DNA of 64,000 bases from Smithellaceae bacterium (GCA_030690945.1 JAUYFM010000002.1:103357-167356); one strand, 5' to 3'. Shown: positions 19,101 through 26,789, counted from the first letter of the stretch. Program-made: numbers and translations. The notes: a model not told the origin generated them from the sequence alone.

Positions 19101-19258
19101 TTGAAGCGACCCGCTTAAAAATCACGGGCATGCGGGAACGTTTCCGTCAGGAAAAAGAAATGGCTGGTTTTATGGCCACAGCCGGATTTACTGTCCAGGT
19201 TCATACGTCACCGACGGCCGGTGTCGAAGAAAAGTGGTTTGTGGGGAAAAAGTCGTGA
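16193..19258 (+). CDS. MMPL/RND exporter fused to a SAM methyltransferase
   Basis: A 1021-residue protein. Residues 1 to about 800 form an MMPL-type exporter: TM1 at 9-27, a periplasmic domain, a TM block at about 265-420, a second periplasmic domain and a second TM block at about 650-795. Acidic residues in the TM blocks (FTVDMGMAYLLF and GMGDDYALYYI) are candidates for proton relay. From about 857 a class I methyltransferase begins (IDIGCGYGVPATWLLEIYP) with a motif IV-like DYVMMLDMMH. Exporters of this family move aryl polyenes to the outer membrane, and methyltransferases are usually encoded separately. The fusion is in one open frame with no sign of frameshift. Confidence 0.88.
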   Translation: MSSEKHSIKWSIVIIVALIVGLLFFWETNHLKIETDILESMPHHDPVLASARQVISHLPIQDKIFIDLEQVSPDRDKLVGAASMLTDKLNKSGLFAKVGVSDEANHVPELIAHVISNLPSLLSASDLEQKIQPLLTPAKIRDAMAQNRRGLEQLEGIGRSEMIAKDPLGFAGVVLGQMSSLLPANKAQFYRGQLISADGKHALIIARIAGSGTDTSRAAQIEKLLEDCRQELKTNADLKDQYILSSVGAYRAALDNETIAKRDVQLAITFTTVCIILLILFAFPRPLIGLLALLPSMVGAIAALFVCSFLFKSMSILSVGFGGAIMAFTVDMGMAYLLFLDQPYTTYGKKVAREVWSAELMATLTTVGAFLLLLISDFKILAEIGVFSALGVAFALLFVHFVFPKVFPSMPPSKRLPNRFLFNAVIKVAAPAKWKLVAAIIFGLIMLMFAKPVFNVDLQAMNSMSKETISAEKKLQETWGNLSGKCYVLLEASSMEELQKKNEQLMTLLATDVQKEKLAPVFLPSVLFPSQPSAQSNFDAWRSYWNQDRVAALKRDLDTAARENGFAPDAFAPFWKIVDQRDPGVFAIPAKYFEILGIAKSPEGFKQLSLLVAEKNYNADDLFDSISATGLVKLFDADLFNKRLSDFLKNMFLEIALIISIGLVFITFLHFLDWRLSLAALAPVVFALFATLGTMKLIGHPLDIPGIMLWIIIMGMGDDYALYYICHYQRNFDEKRPAMHTIKFSMFLSACTTLIGFGVLIFADHALLKSIGIVSFLGIGYALIGAYFILPYLMEKIFAPIQYPTGPLAIGSKEHLRRTLLRYRHLPGYPRVFARFKMLMDPMFRELDQYVKNPRRIIDIGCGYGVPATWLLEIYPEAQVFGLEPDEERVLIANRAIGERGRVQGGLAPDLPEVDGPVDYVMMLDMMHLITDEELQLVLRRIYDKLETGGTLLIRATVPSARKVPWKRWIEATRLKITGMRERFRQEKEMAGFMATAGFTVQVHTSPTAGVEEKWFVGKKS

Positions 19259-19313
19259 AGCGTGAAGAGTGAAACGTGAAGCGCAGGGGCGCGAGACTGA
19301 AGGTAAAAAACGT

Positions 19314-19337
19314 AGGGAACGGTCGCGACCGTTCCCT
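19314..19337. repeat. 24-bp perfect palindrome, REP family copy 1
   Basis: The half-site AGGGAACGGTCG is followed directly by its exact reverse complement, giving a 24-base perfect palindrome 55 bases after the exporter gene. Two further copies (28 bases, with added GT/AC ends) are at 24071 and 26739. It shares the GTAGGG start with the REP elements at 46331, 46712 and 50349. Confidence 0.9.
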
Positions 19338-19341
19338 CGCT

Positions 19342-19423
19342 GATTCAATCATCTTGATTGAATCGTTTATTTGACGCTTCGATAAATGCAGAAATGCATA
19401 GGTTCAATCTGCAAGATTGAACC
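19342..19423. repeat. Two related hairpins ahead of the LpxL-like gene
   Basis: A stem GATTCAATC/GATTGAATC (19342-19350 with 19356-19364, five-base loop) is followed 36 bases later by GGTTCAATCT/AGATTGAACC (19401-19410 with 19414-19423, three-base loop). The arms are clearly related (ATTCAATC and TTCAATCT). They lie between the exporter and acyltransferase genes and could stabilise or terminate the upstream transcript. No T-run follows. Confidence 0.75.
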
Positions 19424-19452
19424 AGCAAAGAATCAAAAAATCATGGAGTTAC

Positions 19453-20343
19453 ATGAAAAAACTTACTTACAAAATTGCCCTTTATCTTTCCCGAAAGCTG
19501 GGGGTGTGGTTTTTCCGTACATTTTCCTGGTGTATCGCTACCGGTTATTTTTTCCTTTTCCCGGCGCGTGTGGCGGATAGTCTGAAATTTTACCGTGCGC
19601 TTTTTCCGGGACGCGGCTTTTTCTGTCATCTCTATTGCACCTGGAAGCAGTTTCATAACTTTACCGATGTCTATATCCACCGCTTCATTCCCTGGGCGGC
19701 GGATCAGGCCGAATTCAGGCACGGAGGCTGGGAGCATCTGAATGAAGCAGTGGCCAAAAAGACCGGCGCGATTGTGGTGATGTCGCATATCGGCAATTGG
19801 GAACTCGCGGCACAAAGGCTCAACCGGAAAGGTCTGCCGATCATGCTCTTTCTGGGCGCCAAGCACAAGGAGCAGGTCGAGCGTATTCAAAAAGATAATC
19901 TGGCGAAAAAAGGCATCAAAATCGTGACGACGGATGAAAAAGAAAAATCGCCGTTCGCTCTGCTGGAGGGTATCAACTTCCTCCGCGAAGGCGGCATTGT
20001 TTCGATGACGGGCGACCGTCTCTGGGGTGAGCAGACGCATGTAACAGTGGACTTTCTGGGTCATGAGGCGCGTCTGCCGGATATGCCGCATTTATTTGCC
20101 CTGATGACGGGTGCGCCGCTGATGACTTTTTTCGTCTATCAGGAGGCTATAGGAAAATATTGCATCAAAGTTTCCAAAGGCCGAAAGGTTTTCGCCGCCA
20201 CGCGCGCGGATCGAAAAAAAGCGGTGCTGGAATCCGTCCAGGCTTATGCCGACGATCTGGCCCGTTTCGCTTCGGAGCATCCTTTCGAGTGGCATCATTT
20301 TGAGCCGTTTCTTGGGGAAAAAATAAATAAAAACAATAAATAA
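19453..20343 (+). CDS. LpxL/HtrB-family acyltransferase
   Basis: A 296-residue acyltransferase. An N-terminal membrane segment (about 12-35, FFRTFSWCIATGYFFLF) precedes the catalytic HIGNWE (HX4E, about 112-117); GDRLWGEQ and VDFLGHEARLP follow, as in lipid A late acyltransferases. The ATG at 19453 with GGAG at 19445 is chosen over a TTG at 19417 that lies inside a hairpin. Aryl-polyene clusters carry a homologue thought to acylate the head group. It might alternatively act on lipid A, but context argues for the cluster product. Confidence 0.87.
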   Translation: MKKLTYKIALYLSRKLGVWFFRTFSWCIATGYFFLFPARVADSLKFYRALFPGRGFFCHLYCTWKQFHNFTDVYIHRFIPWAADQAEFRHGGWEHLNEAVAKKTGAIVVMSHIGNWELAAQRLNRKGLPIMLFLGAKHKEQVERIQKDNLAKKGIKIVTTDEKEKSPFALLEGINFLREGGIVSMTGDRLWGEQTHVTVDFLGHEARLPDMPHLFALMTGAPLMTFFVYQEAIGKYCIKVSKGRKVFAATRADRKKAVLESVQAYADDLARFASEHPFEWHHFEPFLGEKINKNNK

Positions 20344-20404
20344 GAATGGATACAGAATTTTCTTTGCGCTGTGTTCATTTTAGTATAAGAAATAAAGGTT
20401 ATTA

Positions 20405-20827
20405 ATGATGACTGGGCAGGAGCCGGCAATGAAAGTAAACGAAGTGCCACAGGACATTACGTACTATGAAGGCGTGAAGCGAGCATGTTTTGCTCTCAAT
20501 GATGAAGGGAAATATGTTGTTGTAGCCAGCATCGGCTGGGATGATGAAGCCGTTGTTAACGGTCTGGCTGTTGACGACCTTGCAGCGACGCTTGAGGACA
20601 CCAGGAAAGCCGTACTGGCCGGGGTGAAAAGCCCACTTTGTTATCATATGGAACGGCGGCAGATGAACCCGGAGATTCTGGCGAAAACAGCAGGCATTGC
20701 TACCTTCAGGGTTAAAAGGCATTTTCGCCCCGAAATTTTCGCCAAATTGAAATTGTCTGTTTTAGACCGTTACGCTCAAGCACTCGCCATAACCAAACAG
20801 GAATTAATGACCGTACCACAAAAATAA
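20405..20827 (+). CDS. Unrecognised protein with HTH-like C-terminus, copy 1
   Basis: A 140-residue protein that I cannot assign to a named family. Its C-terminal 60 residues (ILAKTAGIATFRVKRHFRP, then LDRYAQALAITKQELMTVP) resemble a Cro/XRE-type helix-turn-helix with the final ALxITxxEL helix. A paralogue at 21882 shares the same C-terminal half (SPLCYHM, QM-P--LAK-AGIA, RVKRH-RPEIFAKLKLSVL-RY). Each copy precedes a BtrH-like gene, so the two pairs are a tandem duplication. The start could be 20405, 20408 or 20432. Possible roles are regulation or partner binding to the BtrH-like protein. Confidence 0.7.
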   Translation: MMTGQEPAMKVNEVPQDITYYEGVKRACFALNDEGKYVVVASIGWDDEAVVNGLAVDDLAATLEDTRKAVLAGVKSPLCYHMERRQMNPEILAKTAGIATFRVKRHFRPEIFAKLKLSVLDRYAQALAITKQELMTVPQK

Positions 20828-20850
20828 ACAAGGAAGGTAAACAGTTATCA

Positions 20851-21885
20851 ATGAGTTCAGAAGTAACAGCAGCCGGTAAACCATTTATCCATCATCATTC
20901 CGCACATTGCGAAAGTGGCGCCACATCGGCGTTGTTTCGGGACAAAGGTGTGGAAATCTCCGAATCAATGATTTTCGGTATCGGTAGCGGCATTTACTTC
21001 GGCCATCTGCCGTTTATTAAGTGGGTGGGACTGCCGATTACAACCTTTCGATCTCGTCCGGGAACGCTTTTTGCCAAAGCCGCCAAACGCATTGGAGGAA
21101 AGTTCTTCACTAAAAGATACCATAGTGCGAAAAAAGGCATGGCCGAGCTGAGGCGTGTGCTTTCCGAAGGACATATTGTCGGTTTGACAACCAACATCTA
21201 CTGGCTGACGTATTTTCCCAATCGTTTCCGCTTTCAGTTCAACGGTCATAACATCGTCGTTTTGCGCGAAATTGAAAATGGCTTCCGGGTGAGCGATCCG
21301 GTGCTGGAGTATCCGGTGGATTGCCTGACCGAGGATATGGAGCGGGCGCGATTCGCTCGAGGGCCGCTGGAACCGCGTGGTTTTATGTATTACGCGGAAA
21401 ACGTCCCGTTGAATCCTGATTTACGTCTGGCCTGCATTGCGGCGATGAAAGATACCTGTAAGATGATGCTGAGAACCCCTTTCCCTTTTGTCGGTATCAG
21501 GGGAATGCGCTATCTCGCCAAAAAAACTATTTCCAGTCCCGACAAGCTGGGATTTAAAGAGGCCTGCCGGCGTCTGGCCAATATTGTCCGCATGCAGGAA
21601 GAAGTCGGCACAGGCGGCGCGGGGTTTCGCTTCATGTATGCAGCCTTCCTGCAGGAAGCAGCCGATCTGTTCGCCTCCGCTGAACTTTCGCAATTATCTA
21701 AAGAAATGACCGCTATCGGCGACATCTGGCGAGAGTTTGCCGTGGTTTCCGCGCGTATTATCAAGCAAAGAGGCCAGCCTGAGGAGACATTTGAAAAGGC
21801 GGGCGGCCTGATGCTGATCTGCGCGGGGCGTGAAGAACAACTGTTTCGTGATCTCGACAAGATTGCAAGGACACTCAAGGCATGA
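20851..21885 (+). CDS. BtrH-like protein (BtrH N-terminal/DUF4872), copy 1
   Basis: A 344-residue protein. The N-terminal HHHSAHCESGATSALF (residues about 13-28) has the conserved Cys of the BtrH N-terminal domain, which in butirosin biosynthesis moves an acyl group from an ACP to an amine. The C-terminal half (about 200-344) is the DUF4872-type partner (GTGGAGFRFMYAAFLQEAADL). His in FNGHNIVVLREI and Asp in FRVSDPVL could complete a papain-like triad. Here it could transfer the polyene acyl chain from ACP to an amino group. The assignment is from memory of the family signature; function is inferred. Confidence 0.72.
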   Translation: MSSEVTAAGKPFIHHHSAHCESGATSALFRDKGVEISESMIFGIGSGIYFGHLPFIKWVGLPITTFRSRPGTLFAKAAKRIGGKFFTKRYHSAKKGMAELRRVLSEGHIVGLTTNIYWLTYFPNRFRFQFNGHNIVVLREIENGFRVSDPVLEYPVDCLTEDMERARFARGPLEPRGFMYYAENVPLNPDLRLACIAAMKDTCKMMLRTPFPFVGIRGMRYLAKKTISSPDKLGFKEACRRLANIVRMQEEVGTGGAGFRFMYAAFLQEAADLFASAELSQLSKEMTAIGDIWREFAVVSARIIKQRGQPEETFEKAGGLMLICAGREEQLFRDLDKIARTLKA

Positions 21886-22289
21886 AGGCTCAAAAGGAAC
21901 TGACCATGGAATTAGAAGATGAAATTTTTAATGATGGGTTGCCGAAAGCGTATTACAAGCACAACGATAACGGGCAATATGTCCTTGAGACAAACGCTCC
22001 CTGGGCGGAAAAAGTATCTTGTGCCCTGATTATTGCTGGTAATCGCGCCAATCTCGAGGAAATCAGAAAAGCAGTGCTTGCCGGTCAGAAAAGCCCGCTT
22101 TGTTATCATATGGAAATGCGGCAGATGGATCCGGGGATGCTGGCTAAGGCGGCGGGGATAGCGGGATTTCGGGTCAAGAGACATTTGCGCCCCGAGATAT
22201 TTGCCAAACTTAAACTATCTGTTTTAAATCGTTATACAAAGGCTCTGAGGGTCACACTGGAAGAATTAAAAACCGTGCCGAATAGCTAA
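21882..22289 (+). CDS. Unrecognised protein with HTH-like C-terminus, copy 2
   Basis: A 135-residue paralogue of the protein at 20405. The N-terminal 60 residues are poorly alike, but from KAVLAGQKSPLCYHM onwards the two are very similar, including RVKRH-RPEIFAKLKLSVL and the last helix. The ATG at 21882 overlaps the upstream stop (ATGA). An internal ATG at 21906 with AAGGA seven bases upstream is an equally good start. The uneven conservation, with a divergent front and constant C-terminus, suggests that each N-terminus serves its own neighbour or ligand. Confidence 0.7.
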   Translation: MKAQKELTMELEDEIFNDGLPKAYYKHNDNGQYVLETNAPWAEKVSCALIIAGNRANLEEIRKAVLAGQKSPLCYHMEMRQMDPGMLAKAAGIAGFRVKRHLRPEIFAKLKLSVLNRYTKALRVTLEELKTVPNS

Positions 22290-22314
22290 AATTAAGGAAG
22301 GATGCTATTTTTTC

Positions 22315-23349
22315 ATGACTACAGAACTCGCAGCCAATGGCAAACCATTTGTTCATCATCATGGTGCACATTGTGAAACAGCAGTGACATCCGCCCTGTT
22401 TCGCTATCAGGGTGTGGATATTTCCGAGCCGATGATTTTCGGCATCGGCAGCGGTATTTTTTTTGGTTATCTGCCGTTTATAAAACTGGTACATTTGCCG
22501 GTCACTGCTTTTCGCTATAAACCCGGAGCGGTCTTTCACAAGGCGGCCAAAAGGCTGGGCGGAGATTTTGTGATCAAGACTTATCGCGATCCCCAAAAAG
22601 GCATGGATGAGTTAAGGCAGGTGCTTAAAACCGGTCAGATTGTCGGTTTGTCTACTAATCTTTACTGGCTTCCCTATGTGACCGAACGTCACCGCCATAA
22701 TTTTAACGGACACAACATCATTGTTTTGCGTGAGATCGAAGGTGGTTTTCGCATCAGTGACCCGACATTTGGAGATCCGGTAGATTGCCCGGCGGATGGA
22801 TTGGAACAGGCCCGTTTCGTACCTGGTCCTTTAAACCCCCACGGTTATATGTATTATACCAAATCCGTTAATCCCCATCCTGATCTGCGGGGGGCCTGTA
22901 TCAAGGGAATGAAGGATTCCTGCAGTTTGATGCTCAGAATTCCTCTGCCGATTTTTGGTGTTCGCGGCATGCGGTTTCTGGCCAAAAAAATCATCAAAAG
23001 TCCGGACAAACTTGGTTTTCAGGAAGCCTGTCGTCATCTTGCCGGTACGGTTCGCTGGGTGGAAGAGACCGGCACGGGGGGCGCCGGATTTCGTTACATG
23101 TATGCCGCTTTTTTCCACGAGGCGGCCGGACTATTCAGTTCGGATGAGCTTGCCGATTTGTCCAAAGAAATGACAGCAATTGGCGATAACTGGCGTGAGT
23201 TTTCCGTGACGGCCGCGCGTATTATCAAGCAAAAAGACAAAGCGGAAGAAACTTTTGCCAAGGCGGGTGGCTTGATTTTGAAATGTGCGGACCGCGAAGA
23301 AGCATTTTTTAAAAAACTCCAGAAAGTCGCAAGGCAACTTAAGGCATGA
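22315..23349 (+). CDS. BtrH-like protein (BtrH N-terminal/DUF4872), copy 2
   Basis: A 344-residue paralogue of the protein at 20851 with identical length. It keeps the Cys (HGAHCETAVTSALF), the FNGHNIIVLREI His and the FRISDPTF Asp. The C-terminal GTGGAGFRYMYAAFFHEAAGL is nearly the same as in copy 1. Conservation of all candidate catalytic residues in both copies indicates that both are probably active, perhaps on different substrates or as a heterodimer. Its stop overlaps the ABC ATPase start by four bases, so the duplicated block and the transporter form one translational unit. Confidence 0.72.
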   Translation: MTTELAANGKPFVHHHGAHCETAVTSALFRYQGVDISEPMIFGIGSGIFFGYLPFIKLVHLPVTAFRYKPGAVFHKAAKRLGGDFVIKTYRDPQKGMDELRQVLKTGQIVGLSTNLYWLPYVTERHRHNFNGHNIIVLREIEGGFRISDPTFGDPVDCPADGLEQARFVPGPLNPHGYMYYTKSVNPHPDLRGACIKGMKDSCSLMLRIPLPIFGVRGMRFLAKKIIKSPDKLGFQEACRHLAGTVRWVEETGTGGAGFRYMYAAFFHEAAGLFSSDELADLSKEMTAIGDNWREFSVTAARIIKQKDKAEETFAKAGGLILKCADREEAFFKKLQKVARQLKA

Positions 23350-24065
23350 ACGCACTGGACATTTCTTCGGTTACATTCAGCTACAGCGGGGCCCCCGTCT
23401 GCGCTTTGCAGAACTTCTCTCTGACCGTTACCGAGGGAAGGATGCAGGCGCTTCTGGGACCCAACGGCGCCGGCAAGTCAACCCTGATGCGGATTGTCAC
23501 CGGGCAGATGAAACGCTATTCAGGGGATGTTTTTATCTTCGGGCGCAAAATGCCCGACCACCGTGCGCTTGTGTCCATCGGTTATGCACCCCAGGCGATC
23601 TCGCTGTATACGACGCTCACCGCCCGTGAAAACCTGCGCTTTTTCGGCACGATGGCCAATCTCTCCGGTGAACAGATCCTTGAACGTTCGGAGGCGGTCC
23701 TGGGGCAGACAGGTCTTACCGACCATGCTGAGGAACAGGTCGCCACATATTCCGGCGGGATGCAAAGGCGCTTAAATCTGGCCGTGGCGCTCTTGCATTC
23801 GCCAAAGCTGTTGCTGCTCGACGAGCCGACGGTGGGTGTTGATCCGCAAAGCCGCCATCATATTTACGAAACCCTGATGGGACTCAACAAGGCGGGCATG
23901 ACGATTTTGCTGTCCACGCATATGATGGAAGAAGCCCAGCGCCTGTGTTCGAGTGTGACGCTGGCGGACAGGGGAAAGATGATTTACGACGGCCCTATGT
24001 CCGAAATAGACAATCTGGAAAAGTTCTTTCTGGAGAAGACGGGACGAGGCCTTCGTGATGAATGA
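23346..24065 (+). CDS. ABC transporter ATP-binding protein
   Basis: A 239-residue ABC ATPase. Walker A GPNGAGKST lies at residues about 37-45, the signature YSGGMQRRLNLAVALL at about 134-149, Walker B LLLLDEP right after, and the H-loop STHMMEEAQ follows. The arrangement is that of ABC-2 exporters (drug, polysaccharide or lipid export). The ATG overlaps the BtrH-like stop. Its permease is at 24153, separated by a 28-base palindrome. It probably exports a product or intermediate of the cluster in addition to the MMPL exporter. Confidence 0.93.
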   Translation: MNALDISSVTFSYSGAPVCALQNFSLTVTEGRMQALLGPNGAGKSTLMRIVTGQMKRYSGDVFIFGRKMPDHRALVSIGYAPQAISLYTTLTARENLRFFGTMANLSGEQILERSEAVLGQTGLTDHAEEQVATYSGGMQRRLNLAVALLHSPKLLLLDEPTVGVDPQSRHHIYETLMGLNKAGMTILLSTHMMEEAQRLCSSVTLADRGKMIYDGPMSEIDNLEKFFLEKTGRGLRDE

Positions 24066-24070
24066 TATTT

Positions 24071-24098
24071 GTAGGGAACGGTCGCGACCGTTCCCTAC
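24071..24098. repeat. 28-bp perfect palindrome, REP family copy 2
   Basis: The half-site GTAGGGAACGGTCG and its exact reverse complement abut with no spacer. It sits six bases after the ATPase stop and 55 bases before the permease start. Its core is identical to copy 1 at 19314. Confidence 0.92.
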
Positions 24099-24152
24099 GG
24101 GTGCTTTTTATTTTTCAAGCACTGGCATTATCCTTAGAGAGGTTGATTTAAC

Positions 24153-25274
24153 TTGATTCTACGGCAACTCAGAGAACTGATCCGCAAGGAAATCCTGATT
24201 CTGCTGCGCGACCGGCAAACGATCCTGCTTCTTTTCCTGATGCCGGTGGCGCTGATTTTTTTTATGACGCTGGCGCTGAAAGGCGTCTATACGGACAAAA
24301 TATACGAACGGCAGATTCAACTGGTGATTGAAAACGAAAGCAAGTTACCCAAGGCTAACCTGCTTGAGCAAAAGATTGAATCCCACAAACTGATTTCCCG
24401 CGTTGATCGGCCCAAAGGCATGGATAATGACCGGATTTTCGCGGAAAACAAAGCGCAGGCCCTCGTCAGGATCCCCAGGGGATTTGACGAGGGGGAGAAG
24501 CCGGTCGAAATTAATTTTGACCCGGTGCTTGATTTCGGCTACAAAATCGCCATTCGTTCACTAATGACCAGCCTAACGGTGGAAGTCGTTATGGATATAG
24601 ATAACTTGGAAGTCATTGTTGCTAATATGCTTGTCGAGAAGACAAAACCGAACCGGGAGATTCCCAGCCCGCTTCAGCAAACCGTTCCGGCGTATGCGAT
24701 TTTCGCGATGTTTTTTATTGCCATTCCCATGTCCATCGGTTTTTTAAAGGAAAAGAATGACGGGACTCTCCAGCGTCTTTTTACTTATACGGTCAGCACG
24801 AATTTATTGACCCTGGGGAAAATCATTCCTTATTATCTGATTAATGTTTTCCAGTTTGTTTTAATGCTGCTGGTCGGTTTTTATCTGATGCCCCGCATCA
24901 TCGGCTTCTCTTTTCAGCTGGGTGACCATGCCCTGTACCTGATTCCGGTCACCCTGGTGGTTGCCGCCGCCACAACGGGGTTTGGCGTCCTTGTGGCGGC
25001 GCTGGCGCGAACACCCGAGCAGTCTTCAACCCTTGCGGCGACGGGCGCCATCCTGATGGGCGTGCTGGGCGGCATCATGGTGCCGTACTTTGTTATGCCG
25101 GTGTTGATGAAAAAGCTGGCGCTGATTTCGCCGATGTATTGGGCGCATCAGGCATATCTGGATATTTTTCTGCGCGATGCGGCATTGGTCGCCATTTTAC
25201 CTAAATTAATTGTGTTGACACTTTTTGCAGGAATCTGCTTTTATGTAGCGGGAAGGAGAGTTCAATGGATTTAG
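24153..25274 (+). CDS. ABC-2 type permease
   Basis: A 373-residue permease that starts with TTG at 24153, supported by AGAGAGG at 24136-24142; I see no better start. TM1 is at about residues 18-40, a soluble periplasmic region runs to about 170, and five TM segments follow (about 180-370), as in ABC-2/YhhJ-type exporters. LREDR-like cytosolic start (LIRKEILILLRDRQT) and the PxxMPVLM segment support this family. It pairs with the ATPase at 23346. Its last ten bases overlap the ACP start at 25265. Confidence 0.88.
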   Translation: MILRQLRELIRKEILILLRDRQTILLLFLMPVALIFFMTLALKGVYTDKIYERQIQLVIENESKLPKANLLEQKIESHKLISRVDRPKGMDNDRIFAENKAQALVRIPRGFDEGEKPVEINFDPVLDFGYKIAIRSLMTSLTVEVVMDIDNLEVIVANMLVEKTKPNREIPSPLQQTVPAYAIFAMFFIAIPMSIGFLKEKNDGTLQRLFTYTVSTNLLTLGKIIPYYLINVFQFVLMLLVGFYLMPRIIGFSFQLGDHALYLIPVTLVVAAATTGFGVLVAALARTPEQSSTLAATGAILMGVLGGIMVPYFVMPVLMKKLALISPMYWAHQAYLDIFLRDAALVAILPKLIVLTLFAGICFYVAGRRVQWI

Positions 25275-25576
25275 AACAAGCTTATCAGGAATTAAACGTA
25301 TCCTCCAGGGAGGATCTGATTTTCAAGCTCAAGGAGCTGGTGATCCGGGCGTGTGACGTCAAGGACGTTAAGCCCGAAGATGTACCGACCGATGTTCCAT
25401 TCATCGGCGGGCCGGGACCGCTTAAGCTCGATTCGCTCGACGCGATGGAAATCGCGATGGATCTGCGGTTCACCTTTGGCGTCGAGCTGAAGAACGCATC
25501 CACGGCGGCGCAGGCCATGCAGTCGTTCGACTCGCTGGCCGATTTTGTCATCCAAGCGCCGAAGGTTAAAAAGTGA
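25265..25576 (+). CDS. Acyl carrier protein, second ACP of region A
   Basis: A 103-residue ACP. Ser57 in KLDSLDAMEIAMDLRF is the phosphopantetheine site. A longer N-terminal extension (about 20 residues) and an insert (VPTDVPFIGGPGPL) before helix II distinguish it from the ACP at 5429. It overlaps the permease gene by ten bases and the next KS by four, so it belongs to a second KS/ACP unit. It may carry a different chain or the starter unit. Confidence 0.9.
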   Translation: MDLEQAYQELNVSSREDLIFKLKELVIRACDVKDVKPEDVPTDVPFIGGPGPLKLDSLDAMEIAMDLRFTFGVELKNASTAAQAMQSFDSLADFVIQAPKVKK

Positions 25577-26742
25577 TAAGCGAAGACGTTCATATCCGCG
25601 GCTGGGGCGCCGTCACCACGCTGGGTTGGAGCGCAACCGAGTCCGCACGCAATCTTATTTTGGGGCACGTTCCGCCGGCGGGTGTTTGTTCATCGTCCCA
25701 TCTGACCAAAAGCGACTTCAAGGCATTTGAAGTCGCTTTTGCAGGCAGCCCTCTGGAAAAGTCTCTGGCGATGCTGGACGCCTCGGTGTCCGAAGCATTT
25801 GAACGCGCGGGATTGTCGAAAGACGAAATCGCCGAAAGCTCCCTCCTGGTCGGCACCACCGGTGGTCTGTTCATCCGCAACGAATTTGATTTTACCGAGT
25901 CCGTGCGTCTCCACCCGGATAAGGAATCGCCGCCGATTTCCTGCCGCAACCGGGGACCGGGCGAAGCAACCCAGTTCATCGCGGATAAATTCGGCATCGG
26001 CGGCATGACCTTTACTCTAAGCATGGCCTGCGTTTCCAGTTCGCATGCTCTGGTGCTTGCGTCACGGCTTTTGCAGCAGAAGAAAATACGCCGGGCGATA
26101 GTCGTCGGTTTTGAACCGCTTTTAAATATGACATTGCACGGATTTGCGAGCCTTCTGCTTTATGATGCGGAACAATGCCGGCCTTTTTGCAACAGGCGTT
26201 CCGGCATGCAGATCGGCGAGGCCGCTTCCTGTGTCATTTTGGAAGAAGGCGCGCCGCCGGCGACAGCAAAGAGCCGATATGCCATGAAAGGCGGTTACCT
26301 GTTCAATGACAACAGCTCTCTGACCTCCGCCGGCACCGACGGCGAAATGGTTAAAAATGTTGTTCAACAGACCCTGGCGCAGGCCGGGATCGCGCCTGCG
26401 GGAATTGTGGCGATTAAGGCGCACGGTACGGGAACAAGAGACAATGATCTTTCCGAAGGACGGGGGCTGTCCAAGGTTTTCGGAGACAGACTGCCGCCGG
26501 TAATTTCTCTCAAAGGCGCTATCGGCCATGGCCTGGGCGCCGCGGGTGCTGTGGAGACAGCGCTGTGGCTTGCCTGTCTGGAAGAGGGGACGATTCCGCG
26601 CTGTTTCGGTTTTACGGAAGTGGATCCGGAAATTGGCTTTGCGCCGTCGCAGGTGAACATTCCGGCGCCGGCGGGAGCCTATTTATTTACATATTTTGGG
26701 TTTGGTGCGACGTGCACCAGCTATGTTATTGAGAAAATGTAG
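25573..26742 (+). CDS. Beta-ketoacyl synthase, intact (KS III)
   Basis: A 389-residue KS that starts with GTG overlapping the ACP stop. Catalytic residues are intact: Cys near residue 153 in SMACVSSSHA, His in KAHGTGTRDND and His in LKGAIGHGLGAAG. It is followed by a shorter, dead KS-like protein at 26790, so the pair mirrors the 7805/9048 pair. Its TAG stop is formed by the GTAGGG end of a REP palindrome at 26739. The second KS pair may build a second acyl chain or carry out a starter-specific condensation. Confidence 0.9.
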   Translation: MISEDVHIRGWGAVTTLGWSATESARNLILGHVPPAGVCSSSHLTKSDFKAFEVAFAGSPLEKSLAMLDASVSEAFERAGLSKDEIAESSLLVGTTGGLFIRNEFDFTESVRLHPDKESPPISCRNRGPGEATQFIADKFGIGGMTFTLSMACVSSSHALVLASRLLQQKKIRRAIVVGFEPLLNMTLHGFASLLLYDAEQCRPFCNRRSGMQIGEAASCVILEEGAPPATAKSRYAMKGGYLFNDNSSLTSAGTDGEMVKNVVQQTLAQAGIAPAGIVAIKAHGTGTRDNDLSEGRGLSKVFGDRLPPVISLKGAIGHGLGAAGAVETALWLACLEEGTIPRCFGFTEVDPEIGFAPSQVNIPAPAGAYLFTYFGFGATCTSYVIEKM

Positions 26743-26766
26743 GGAATGGTCGCGACCATTCCCTAC
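26739..26766. repeat. 28-bp perfect palindrome, REP family copy 3, with compensatory change
   Basis: The half-site GTAGGGAATGGTCG and its reverse complement abut. Compared with copies 1 and 2, one C-G pair has become T-A on both arms at the same time, so the hairpin stays perfect. The element supplies the stop codon of KS III. Confidence 0.92.
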
Positions 26767-26789
26767 GGTTCAGGCAGGTTAGTGAAAAT

